64,000 nucleotides of DNA, taken from assembly GCA_027922465.2 (NCBI GenBank), contig BQMF02000033.1:248001-312000 (forward strand), read 5' to 3'. The DNA is from Turritopsis dohrnii (lineage: Eukaryota; Cnidaria; Hydrozoa; Anthoathecata; Oceaniidae). Positions 53,273 to 64,000 of this stretch are shown here, piece by piece. The position numbers were made by a program, and so were the translations under genes. Below the pieces are notes generated by a model. The model was not told the origin of the DNA and searched no databases. It saw only the letters and a list, made by a program, of their open reading frames with translations. The number at the start of each line of letters is the position of its first letter. Position 1 is the stretch's first letter.

Positions 53273-56118
53273 AAGATAAGGAAACTTAGAAGATGTTATT
53301 TCTAGCAGCATATGTTATGGGAGTCTTCATGACAATCTTGCCACAATGAGTGTGGTCGTCTATTATAGGAAACCTCTGACCCATTTTTCAATGAAACATC
53401 AAATGCTCTTTCATCGATAAATACAACGTCAAATACGGATGAAGTAACATCACTGCCAAACAACATTCACCGTTGCCAAGAACAAAATAGACTTCGTAGG
53501 ATCTTTAACTGCAACAATAACAAATCGAAAGCCTTTCCAATATCGATATTTCCTCAACATCATGAAATTTTGTATGTCATATTTGCAAATGTTATCAAAC
53601 CACAAAATATAGAAAGAAAACTTGACCAAGAACTTTTCGTTGGAAAATCGTTAAGGATATCCTCAGTACTTTCATGTCAATGTAATAAACAGGGCTTCAT
53701 GTCTGCTAACAACAGTTTCAGTTTTCAAGCAATAAGCACGTGACCGTCTGCCTACAGCTGAAAGAAAGGTAAAATAAATTAGTTTAATCTTTCGTTTCAA
53801 CTGCAACAAAAATTGATTATTAAATAAACCATTGGAAATGCATGTCTTTCATACTGTATCAGACATCGTAGGGTAATTAATAATACCTGAGTCCAGAGGC
53901 ACAATAACATCAACTCTGTTTACCAACAAAGAAAATACACGCAAAACATGTTATTATATTGATGTCTTCTAAAGAGATAAAGTATACTTGCGTTAAGTGG
54001 AACCCCAGATCACCAGGCTTTTCTTAAGAAAAACAGAATCTAGTAACCTGTAGAGAGATTTGTTAAGTTGGACCAAATATTTTAACCAGGGTATCTTATA
54101 AGGAACAGGATTGAACAAGGTCAGAAGATATCTATGTTCTCTGCATGGCTAGAAATACTCAGATGTAATACCAGGAAGAAATTTCCACACAACTTTGTTT
54201 GCTACCCATACGGTTTTGGTGCCGAAGCTCTTTAATAAAAGCACATATGAATGGGTATTTTCATTCATAAAACGAAAACGAAAAAAGAATTTTAGTAAAT
54301 GAATGAGACAGGAAACCCAATGATTACATGATAAATTTTGTCACCTAAAGGGTGAAACAAAACGAGAAAGTCTGAAAATAAGTATTTCTTCTATGGAATT
54401 CTGCAGAAAATTCACTCACTTAATCAATTAAGTGCGAAAAGAAGGTGAACAAGTCTAAGAAAAATTCAACAATCTCATCAGAATACAACAAACATTTTAG
54501 TTAAAAACAGCCATCATTTTTATTGAAAAATCCTTTACATTTCCCTTCTTAACTTTGTTTATATCACACAAACATGCACATAATCAATAGAACTTGATAG
54601 TCAGTTATTTTATTTATTTCAGAGTAATTAATTATATATAACTGCATTTCATAAATATCTCTCAACAGTTGAAACGAAAAACAGAGTTTCATTTAACTCT
54701 CTTCAGTATTGGAAAAACTCTCTGTAGAATTGAAGATAACGAACTGTTTAAGTAATCCAAAACAGACATCCTACAAGATACTACCAAGGGGATAAACATG
54801 TTAAACAATGACATATCCAAAAGCATTGTCACGGCCCATCCAACAAACTTTTTTGTTACAAAACACTGGTTAACAGGTGCCTCACTAAACCTGCTGAATC
54901 TCACTATGTTCAGGTGAGAGACTTGCTGTCATAGATGTTATTCTAAAAGCACGTTTTTTAGTTTAGGGGTTTGATCATATATTGTAGTTGATCACAAACT
55001 GGTCCTGAACATCTGGTCTGCCATGACAACAATTAAAACCCAGGCCTATAATAACTTAAAGTTGAAAGCTATCCAGTATATATTCAGTATGACATCCCAG
55101 GTATCAAACATAAAGTCCTTGACATCCCTCACTATCCTGTCCAACCTTCTATCTTCTAGGAAGGGGAAGTTGCTACATTGACAATTCTCCTACGCTATCT
55201 ACTTCATCCATCTTTTAGCCTGGAATCACTCTAACCATCCAATTTCAATGCTTGTAAATGATTGTAACTGAGACAACCCATCTCAGTCTGGTGCCTTGTC
55301 ATACCCACCAATATCATTGGTGGAATACCCATTTTAATGTATCTGTGTAGACTTTTTTACCATGGAGTTACCAGCTACCTTGCTGCAGTTGACTGCAATT
55401 GGCACATTATTGGGAAACCCATTCTCCATTAGTATCACTAATATTCTAAAATCTGACTCCCACCAATGCACCATCCTCTAGTACTGCAACAAAGGAAGTG
55501 ATACAGAATAGGCATATATGCATACTGGCAGATGATCTGAGTACACTTTTCTCCCACCACTGAAAGTTTGGATGTAAAAAGGCAAACCAGGTCACATCTA
55601 ACAAAGTGGAATTACATCCATTATCACAGAAGTTAAACAACTTGATCTTCATATCTGCTGCTCCCTCTGTAGTAGGAAAGTTCTTAACAGCGAAAAAGGC
55701 CACCACTTAATTAGATTACCTACTATTTTTAAAACCTGCTGTCACACAATCACAACCTCCAGTATTGGCTCCATCCTGCACTCCTCCCACACCCCATCAT
55801 CACTCACTACTGCAGCTTCCTAATCTTCACGCCCACAGTCCACCAGTACCTGACTGATATTTTGAGGTCGATTGCAAAACCCACAATGTTATTATGAAGT
55901 CTTTTTACATTTTTTTAATTTGAAATTCTGCTTCCTTGGAGAGATATTTCAATTCCAAAATCATAAAATTGTACAACAAATAATTGTGATGAAAGAACAT
56001 AGCATTATGTTGATGTGTATATAAATTCTGAATTTCAGTAAAACGCTATGACTTTATTCTTCTGTCAATCAACCAAGAGTGAAAGATCTTATTCCCCAGT
56101 AAATTATGGTGTATAATA
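53273..56118. other. Anonymous DNA; C-rich segment 55.2-55.9 kb
   Basis: No gene supported. The segment at about 55200-55860 is less AT-rich than its surroundings and has an open minus-strand frame (55446-55706) with NPTTEG/HPNFQWWEKSV-like wording that I could not assign. It may be the edge of an old transposon protein. Confidence 0.3.
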
Positions 56119-56330
56119 CTAACCATATTTTATTATTATTATTATTATTAATTTATTTTGCAAAGAAGGTCGTAAGTTATGTACATATAAATACAAAAGC
56201 AGTGTAATCACTGATGTGGACCTACTACGTATAAGTAAAATAAAGTATAAGTAAAAAAAGGATAAGTATAAGTAAAGTAAATTGCATAAATGTACGTGTG
56301 TCTGGTGCATAATAAATATATTATATTATA
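56119..56330 (-). mobile_element. 5'-truncated LINE 3' end with (AAT)n tail
   Basis: Minus-strand sequence ends ...CGACCTTCTTTGCAAAATAA, then ATTAATAATAATAAT. This C-terminal wording (RPSLQNK then a TAA-type repeat) with an (AAT)n tail is typical of LINE 3' ends in invertebrates. Upstream are GTATAAGTAAA repeats (56228-56278). Confidence 0.5.
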
Positions 56331-58371
56331 GTATAGTTATAAAAACATTTATTAAAGATAAAATCGTAAAAAGATTCTCCTATCAAATTAGGTAAGTAGA
56401 CCTTGATAGAAATTGGCTTGAACACAAAATTAGGGATTGGAAAATGTAGGTAAAAAATCCATGCAGAAGCTCGGAACAGTAGAAAGCACAAATCAAAATA
56501 AGAGTGTATGAAAGGTATAGGCTGTGTTCAGGAGCAGTAGAAACGAGGATCCAAATGAAAGCTTAGAAAAAAAAAAAAGAGAAAAATAAATGTGAACTAT
56601 CCAAGAGCATAATTCAGAGCTATGCTCAAAACAACAATGTTGAGAATCAGGTGGCCACATGAATGCTTTCGAATTTAAATTTTAAAATGATCATTGATCA
56701 CTATTCAATTTATATGGATATTTCTTTGAGATTAAAAACAATAAAGCGAAAAAAATATCAAAGAAAATGTTGTGAAACTCATCACTTTTGCTAGTGTTTT
56801 ATTTTCTATGCAAAGAATTTTAAAATCCTTTTCATTCCCACCAATGTCATAAAAAACCATCGCTGTGAAATATGAAAGTGATGAACATTCATAGTGGTGT
56901 AGTGGGGACCATTCTTTAAAGGGGCTATCGCAATATATATATTGTATTTTAATCTTTTTATACATGCTTTTTTTTATAAAAACCGGTAAAGTCTGACATA
57001 AGGCTGGCTGTTCTTATTTTTTAGCCTTTTTAGCCTGATATATTCTTAGTTTGTTCTTGGCTTTAAGAACACAGTCTCAAATTTCAGCCTTATTATTTTG
57101 TTCTTTGGAACTTCCAGTATATAAAATGAAAAGTTTTGAAGTAGGCCACACGTCGCACCATCATAAGTATATATAGTTTCACATTATTATAGGTGAGAAA
57201 AAAAACAATAGCAATTGAAAATAATTCTAAACTATTTACGGCAGCTTGACAAAAAATCCACATCCTGAACTGTTCTTAGTTTACAAAAAAATTCAGTCTG
57301 TTCTTAATTTTTGGAATAATGATTTGAGTCTCAGGTTGTAATTGTTTTATTCTAATCTTTATTCTATTCTAATCCAAATCTGAGGCTCCTGTTCTTATAA
57401 AATATGTTCTTATAAAAAAATTGTGTATATTATGTTGAATATTTTCATATTTAGTTAATATACTTATATATTATATAATGGTTTGTCTTCAGTAACAGTT
57501 AAGTAGTTATAGCTCATTGAAAAGGGATTTTCCTGGGGTGTTGATGATGCAAGAAGGCAAGTTCCATGATGAGGGTCATAATAAGATATGAAAAACATTC
57601 AAATTTCTAAGAAATTAAAGAAACAACACGAACAGCATTATAGGTTGTTATTGTAAGATTCATAACTAGCTTGTGAAGAAAGGAAACTAGTGCTAATTTA
57701 TTACACACACACGCATATAGGCACAGCTTAGCTGTCAAATATTATTCCCCCAACCAACTGCTCAAGGTTTTTTTTGAGGAATAATTTTGCCATTTTCAAC
57801 AAGGTTCTTCAAAAATCCCATCAGAACGTTTCTCTTCACAGGTTCAGAAGATTCTCTGCCAAAAAGTAGGTGCATTCTCATGACTCTTATGTTAACACAA
57901 ACAAATTACTACATTGAATATATAAAAGGAGACAAAGAGAGAGAACTTGAACTGAAACACCGACCGCTCCAAAAAAGATTCTCAGAAATAGACACATCAC
58001 TAAATAGACACTAATTGCATGGTTTTTCAAACAATACGTCATACTCCAAAGGGTCACCTGTGATTCAAAGTTTTCCGGCAGTTACCCTGATGTACATGTC
58101 ACAAATATAGCCAAAAATGATGCCAGGTTACTGATACTGCAAGCTGTTTACGAGTTTGCATTACTTCGCAGTTATGGCAGCTTTATGGATATTAGAATGA
58201 CGTAGCCATTACCATATATGGAGAATAGAGCTATTTTTAGCAATTTTCAGTTTGTGTCAATTCAATTGCCGAACGGCCTCTTTAATTGCCCCCGCAGCAG
58301 AGAGAGCGTAAGCGAGCGAGGAGGCATAGTAGTTTCACGAGATAGCAGGCGAATGTCAGTTTCCGATTTTG
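56331..58371. other. Anonymous AT-rich DNA
   Basis: No gene supported. The plus-strand frame at 57787-58014 (acidic/basic, EYIKGDKERELELKHRPLQK) follows a possible Met but has no family signature or repeats. Confidence 0.35.
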
Positions 58372-58375
58372 TTCT

Positions 58376-58411
58376 TCATCCTCATCATCATCCTCATCAT
58401 CATCCTCATCC

Positions 58412-58462
<51 letters not shown>
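58376..58462. repeat. (ATC)n microsatellite
   Basis: A run of CATCAT with a few CCT interruptions at the left and CAC at the right. It makes a His-rich frame (58218-58505) that I treat as an artefact. Confidence 0.95.
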
Positions 58463-58469
58463 CCATGTA

Positions 58470-60490
58470 GAAACCTGTTCGGTAACGCAACTTAGTGTCG
58501 GCTGACATAGATTACTGCTTTCCGTAATGGAAATACAGCGTAATTACTTCAAATCAAATATAAATCAGCAACCAGGATATTAAGTGTGTAAACCATGCCA
58601 TTTGGATTTTTGCTAGGTTGCGTATACGTTAAATATGACACAAACAGAATTTGTCAGTTGCATTACCGAATCATTTAATTACAACCTCAGTTGTAAACGT
58701 GTTCAAAAAATGCTGAAGTCGTATGTCTGGTATCTTCTAACTGTGTCCATTTCACTACAAAAACCTTAGTTTCACTCCATCATAAAACCGCAAATCATTA
58801 TCAAAGTCAATGAAACGACAGTGAAGAAGATCCAGTAGATTTACCTATCTCTAACTTAACCTTAGCTTCTGAAGGCATCTAGGATACAAAAAATAATTTT
58901 TTTCGAGAAAAAATCACTTCATGTGGCTAAAATGATGGTTGGCAGACGTGTGTAGCAAAAAATTATAAAAACATATGAAAATAACTATTTAATCACCAAA
59001 ATGTGGCTATTTTATGGTAAATTAAAATAGAATTTCAGTATAGTAGCCATTTTCTTTAGGCCCATATGACTTTGTTTTTGGAGGAAATGACAATATCAGG
59101 TTTTTCTTTTATCACACAAGGATGGACGTTTGACGTTGCTGCGGAATGGTTGTCACTCACAATGATTATTGCAAGTAAAATGAATTTGAAAAGTTAGATT
59201 TCTTTGTTCGGTAAAGCAACATTTTTTATATAGTCGTACGATTTTGGGCTGCTGCATCTTCTGTGAGGGAAATTATTAACATGGCTGGATTCTCCACTTA
59301 GTGAGTTATTCAAAAATGTACCTATATTGATATTTTCTCCGTTTAGTGCTTTGAGTTTTGCAAATACATGTTTCTTAAAGTAATTGCGTTACGTTACCGA
59401 ATTTTTGAAATATTTTTGCAATTCCGCCATAAAATTTAAAGGAAGCCCTTCAGTCGTTCTTTGCTTTACTGCTTGAGCTTACCTAAAATCTAGTTTGACA
59501 TTTGCTTCTTGGGAACAGTTAATAAAAGCACTTTTAAAAGAGGTTGCAATACCGAACTATACAAAGTTACTTTACCGAACAAAAATAAAAGTATGTAAGT
59601 CCTGATTCACTATGTAACACAGTACGTTTTTATGTTCCTTTCCGACTGCATTCAAATGTTCTGTAACAAAAACTTAAAAGAAAAAAATGCAATTGTAATA
59701 ACGGACAAATTATTAATTTTGTTAAGGAAACAGGATTAAGGGGATGCAATCAAGACAAGACCTAACAAAGATTACAGCCATATATTTACAGGGACAAATC
59801 AAAATCGCATACTTTTTACTGATTGTATAACAGGATATCTTTGAAATAAATGAAACTACAGAACACATCCTAAGAATTCGTCCATTTTAAAGTACTTTTT
59901 ATAAAGACAAATTTTATAAGAAAAATGAAGCTGAAATTGATCGTGTTATTTTGATATTTACGGCTTCGGTTCTGAAGGGAATGATTCTCTCTATGCACTT
60001 AACAAAAGCGAAGGGTGTAATGCTTCTGATGATGTCACGTAATTGGTCCTCATATTTTCTCATTTATTAGGAGATTTTGCAATTCCCTATAGTGAACGTT
60101 TTGGTTGGTAAAACAACAATATGTAGGATATTTAGAATGTTTTTTTTGGCATTATGATTTTGGAATTGAGACTTAAAACATGGTTGGATTTTACATTCAA
60201 CCTGCCGTTCAAAAGGCATAACTTAATAAGAGTTCGGAGTAAAAGAAGCCTGAGTGTGGTAAATATACCTTATAGTATAATATTTAAATGAGCGACAATA
60301 CTGAATTTCTTAAATCACTCAATTTTGTCAATAAACTACATAAAATTGTTAGAAGTTTCCTTACTTTCGATAACAAATCGTTTCTAAGTCATTGGTTGAC
60401 AAATGGCATTTGGGAAATAGCTTGTGAGTCCTTTTAGAAATAGTGTTACAACACCGAACTATTCAAGGTTTCATAACTGAACAGAATGTC
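58470..60490. repeat. Region with decayed ~900-bp duplication and TACCGAAC motifs
   Basis: Two segments resemble each other at an offset of about 895-900 bp: TTCGGTAAAGCAACATTTTT...AACATGGCTGGATT (59209-59295) against TTGGTAAAACAACAATATG...AACATGGTTGGATT (60102-60191), and GGTTGCAATACCGAACTATA (59542) against TGTTACAACACCGAACTATT (60443). The short motif GTTRCNNTACCGAAC or its complement occurs about eight times. No coding signal. Confidence 0.55.
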
Positions 60491-60536
60491 ATATTCTTAC
60501 AATTTTACTGGCACATTTAAGGCAAAAATACAAAAA

Positions 60537-60637
60537 TAACTTAGAAATTTAGCGAGAAGAACTTTTTGCGGAAGAAATTTTCGCGAATCGACGAAAATTT
60601 AAACGTTTTGCGGAATAGTTTCTTCCCTTAAGGTATT
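60537..60637. mobile_element. Relative of the CCTTAAGG MITE
   Basis: The right end TTTCTTCCCTTAAGGTA matches the element at 35200-35353. The left end (ACTTAGAAATTTAGCGAGAA) is only a loose inverted match. TTTTGCGG motifs lie between. Confidence 0.5.
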
Positions 60638-61619
60638 CTTAGTATTAGTAATTGTATGACTATGATGACAACTTCGAATAAACAGTCCGATGTTTATTTT
60701 GACGCTTCTCAAAATCGCCCGATGTAGTGAACGTATTGAACAATTATTTTCTGATCTGTAATCAGTCATACGATTATATGAGAAATAGCCTCCGCGAAAA
60801 ACTGGGGAAAATTTTGAGTTTTATGTGTTATAAATGATTGGTATTTCAAAAATCAATAAGGGACAGGTAGCACGAAACAGTAGCAAGCAAAACAGTTCAT
60901 GATTATGGTACACAGAGCTATAAATATGTTTGGGAAGTTGCTAAATTAACTCAGTTCTTTTTACTCAGCTAATTTCCTTCTATAAGTGAATGTGATGGTT
61001 TATCGATTATTGAAGAATCTGCTTAAATGTCATAATTGTTCAGACAAGACTGCTAAGACCTCATTTCTAAAAATATCTATCGTAACGCAGTATTTGAACT
61101 TCATATGAACAGGGACCCGAAGGTACTATAATGTGCAAGGGAATCCACTGCAATAATTTAACGATGAAGCATAGTTCTTCTGTTCAAAAAAGCCAGGTAC
61201 AATATATTTTCAGTCAGAACTTGATTGTAAATGACACTCCAAACTATGAAACGTTACATGAATAACGTTGTAACGTTAAAAAAACAAAAGAAATAAAAAT
61301 AAAAATTGTTAAAGTAACGTTATTAACAAAAGAAAAACGTTATATAACTATACGATTAACGGTTTGTTAGCAAAATCCCCTGGAATGTTAAAATATCGAA
61401 AAAACTCGAGAGAAAAGTCCCTTACCTATCACAAAGAATAAAAAACAGGAGTAGGAGTATAAAACAACAACACAAAACTACACCGATAGTAACATAAATC
61501 CTGGAAATTTTGGATTCCCCTCTGCTTTGCTCTCATTTAAGAGAAAAATATAAGACCTTAACATAAAAGGAAAAACATACAACCAATAGGTTAAGTTGCA
61601 ATGAAAATAATGAAAATCA
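60638..61619. other. Anonymous DNA
   Basis: No gene supported between the MITE relative and the end of the recombinase-like gene. Confidence 0.4.
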
Positions 61620-63874
61620 TTACGTGCGATTAAGCCGGTACCGCTGCCTTTCGTATCGCACTTTAGCTACAATTTGGTTATCGGTAAATTGCGCCAATCG
61701 TTGACGAGCAGTGAAATGGTTGTCCAGAACTTTTTTTACGCCACTGAGTGTGACAGACCCACTACCACGGACTTCTCGCTTGAACAGTTCTTTAATAAAC
61801 ACGCTTTGATCTGGATGGAACGAAACTTTATTTGATGCAATGGAAGCCTGTTCAGCTTGGATCACCTGTTCTTCTTCCTTTTCCCCTTCAAATCTTCCTG
61901 CTCTTTTCAGCTGATGAAGTTTGTCATATATTTTTTTTGATGAAATTCCTTTCAATAGTTGATTTGTGGAAGCAAGCTTTATTATAAAAAAGTGATCAAC
62001 AATTTTTAAATGAACGTTATGAAAGAAACAACCACACCCTTTCCAAGCCTCCGTAGAAATTTTGGTATATTAGTTTTTTGTTCATCGATTAATACAATTT
62101 GCCACATTTAAAACCAAATTAAGCATCAAAACAAAGCAGACTAGATTAAACATACCTGACGTATTAAAGGCATATGCCACGTTTCTAAAACAGTATCACC
62201 GAAAAGATCAATGAGTGCCTCCTCTTCTTCCATCGACCAAACATGCCTACGACTTTCAATGGCATCATCCACCACATAATCTTGGTCACTATCTTTTTCG
62301 AATTCATCATCCTCCTCATTCGATGCTGTTTTTTCAATATCTCCCATTCTTCGCTTTTTATACGGCCTCTCTTCGTCTGCATCACTATGAAATAAAACTT
62401 CATCTACTTTTTCAGAAGTTGCAGCACATTCTTTCCTCAAACGTGTCAAATGATAAAACCGGGATCCGGTTTGTGGGTTGTGCTTCATCAACTGCCCTAA
62501 TTCTTCTTTCATGTCTGGCCGCTCATCATCAAAAGGTGAGCAGACTCTTTCACACAAGTGTTGCACTGATGTTCTTACTTCTATCATCGTTAGGAAGGCA
62601 CTTCAAAAAGAACGAATTTAATTGTGTGCTGACCCCACCAGATTCAAGTTGACAACCAAACCATGTGATGAACATGAATGACGACATTTTTCCAGGCACA
62701 GCGTTCCTTATGATGTTCACGTAAACATCACATGCTTCCTTCACTTCTTTCTTAACAACTATTTCACATGGCCCATATCTTCTAGCTGTCTTGTGTTTCT
62801 TTACTAACACAACGTATTGACCAGTCGGACTATATTTACCATTTCTGTACTGTTCTAACGTCATATTGGCTACAGCACCAGATCGAGATATGTTGCTTAT
62901 GATCAAGTTGAAAAACAAGCTATCCCGTACATTGGTAAACGAATCACGAGTAACCGTATAGCCATCGGCTCTATTCTCATATGTACTTTTGATTTTTGTG
63001 ATCATTTTCATGACTTCCAAGTAAAATGGACTTTTCAAAACAGCACAAAACTCTTCTTTAGAGATAAGATTACCCCCATCTTTCATCATAACATCATATT
63101 GCCTAAGCTCTTCTTCAGGCCTTAACGCTGAACGCCATTTTGCCACTTCATCGCGACAAACTCTAAGTTGGTCTACAGTCACCTGGTTAACTGGCAAGGT
63201 ATTGGGTACGTTAGGGGTAACCATGGATCAAATGAGGAAATCAAAGAAATGACCCAAAAGGTATGATCTGATAGTTCCAGGTTTATATTTCTTCACTAAA
63301 GCATGCTTCTTCATCCACAGACTATCAACAGATTGAAGATCGCAAAAATTGGTATAATCCTGACACCCTGACGTACAAATAACAGTTGCCATTCTTCTCA
63401 ACTGACTAGCCTCGTTACTTGCATTTTTAATGTCTTTTCTACCACCTGAATGACTCATAAGATATTGCTTGAAAACCTCTAAATATCTGCTAAATTCTGG
63501 CTCTTCTACTTCTTCTACTGCACTTTCAGTGTCATCAATGCTTGGTATATCCATTTCAGAAGTTATAGATGCTTCAGAATCAGAACTTTCATCCTCTTCA
63601 TTTGACCTCCCATACTTTTGGCTTTTTATCGGTCTCTTCATTGGCCATTTTACTTGAATAATCTCTTCCTCGCAAGGAATTTTTGCTGCCAACGTAGATC
63701 GGTATTTTTCTGGATCCTTGTTCAGAAAATGTGGACTTCTAGCTAAATGATCATGTATCCTTTTGGTTACAACTGCACATATGGGACAAATATAAGATCG
63801 ATACGACCTGGGTTTCTCGTTCTCAGCCTCATCAGCAACTCTATCACTCCTTTCCTTCCGAATGTTAAAGATGC
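61620..63874 (-). pseudogene. Zinc-finger / tyrosine-recombinase / Myb-like gene, interrupted
   Basis: Two exons on the minus strand: 63874-62156 (acceptor ATTACAG, donor CAG|GTATGT) and 61976-61620 (acceptor AATAAAG), with a 179-bp intron. More exons must lie beyond the right edge. Domain order: a C2H2-like finger YICPICAVVTKRIHDHLARS; an acidic linker; an N-terminal core-binding region (GTIRSYLLGHFFDFL); then a tyrosine-recombinase-like catalytic region with the first Arg in ISRSGAVANMTLEQYRNGKY, the Lys/beta segment VVLVKKHKTARRYGPCEI, SATLV followed by a stop where the second Arg is expected, and a Tyr in TGSRFYHLTR; then a Myb/SANT-like WSMEEEEALIDLF continuing across the intron into KKIYDKLHQLKR. 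In-frame TGA codons occur at 63228-63230 and 62550-62552, plus a frameshift just after the second. The layout recalls Crypton-derived genes. As written it cannot make a full-length protein. Confidence 0.6.
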
Positions 63875-64000
63875 CTGTAATAGAAAATAATGTCACATTA
63901 GAAAAAAATGCCAAACCGTGGTTTCAAGTTATGTAGAAAGTAACCTTGATTTAGAAATTAATAATAATTAAGCCGAAGAATAAAGAATGAAAAAGACATA
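63875..64000 (-). other. Intron or upstream part of the recombinase-like gene
   Basis: The acceptor at 63875-63876 implies intron sequence to the right. No further exon is visible before the window ends. Confidence 0.5.

Noticed and set aside
58218..58505. 95-codon protein with a poly-His run
   Set aside because: The His run is an (ATC)n microsatellite; no other conserved sequence flanks it.

Overview
The window is eukaryotic and looks like non-coding-dominated DNA from an invertebrate animal, most likely a cnidarian or a similar marine metazoan. It is AT-rich and has no bacterial-style gene packing. Protein-coding segments are split by GT/AG introns. Several recognisable pieces (CR1/Jockey-like LINEs, a protein-primed PolB remnant, a SWIM/KDZ-like transposase gene, a tyrosine-recombinase/Myb-like gene, a TMEM272-like membrane protein) belong to families I know to be common in such genomes. 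The taxonomic call is an inference from family content; nothing in the sequence proves it.

Layout. 0-7 kb: a broken LINE reverse transcriptase piece, then mostly anonymous AT-rich DNA with one 1.5-kb TA-flanked inverted-repeat element (3837-5354). 7.35-10.3 kb: a decayed pogo/Tigger-like DNA transposon. 10.3-14.1 kb: anonymous DNA with one short MITE. 14.1-23.7 kb: one old minus-strand LINE (ORF1 and ORF2) broken up by later insertions: a CACTG-ended element with a TA duplication (15096-16701, itself carrying a SINE-like segment and another LINE 3' end), a 5'-truncated LINE (17680-18290), and a second CACTG-ended element (19271-22467, itself carrying a 1.06-kb foldback element). At the two DNA-element sites, removing the insert and one copy of the 2-bp duplication restores the LINE reading frame, so the order of events can be read. 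24.5-26.2 kb: two non-autonomous Helitron-like copies in exact head-to-tail tandem.

26.3-34 kb: fragments of other mobile proteins, a broken protein-primed type-B DNA polymerase (28.5-31.4 kb, minus), and on either side of it two copies of a small four-helix membrane protein gene resembling TMEM272. The right copy (32.9-33.7 kb) is intact in two exons; the left copy has lost its NDCP segment. 34.6-39.2 kb: pieces of one decayed transposase-like gene interrupted by a 128-bp tandem array, which itself received a palindromic MITE.

42.6-49.4 kb holds the most interesting locus: a plus-strand multi-exon gene with consistent splice sites and phases, encoding a SWIM-type zinc finger and then a KDZ-like transposase core. 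A 1921-bp segment of it is tandemly duplicated almost perfectly (two differences seen), from the middle of one exon to the middle of another. 50.5-51.4 kb: a 39-bp minisatellite with a 273-bp higher-order repeat, open in several frames only because its period is a multiple of three. 52.6-61.6 kb: small inverted-repeat elements, a LINE tail, an ATC microsatellite, a decayed ~900-bp duplication, and otherwise nothing I can assign. 61.6-63.9 kb (minus, running off the right edge): a zinc-finger / tyrosine-recombinase / Myb-like gene broken by in-frame TGA codons.

The genes do not form a pathway. What links them is mobile DNA: nearly everything recognisable is a transposable element or a gene derived from one. 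The TMEM272-like gene is the only ordinary host gene I can support.
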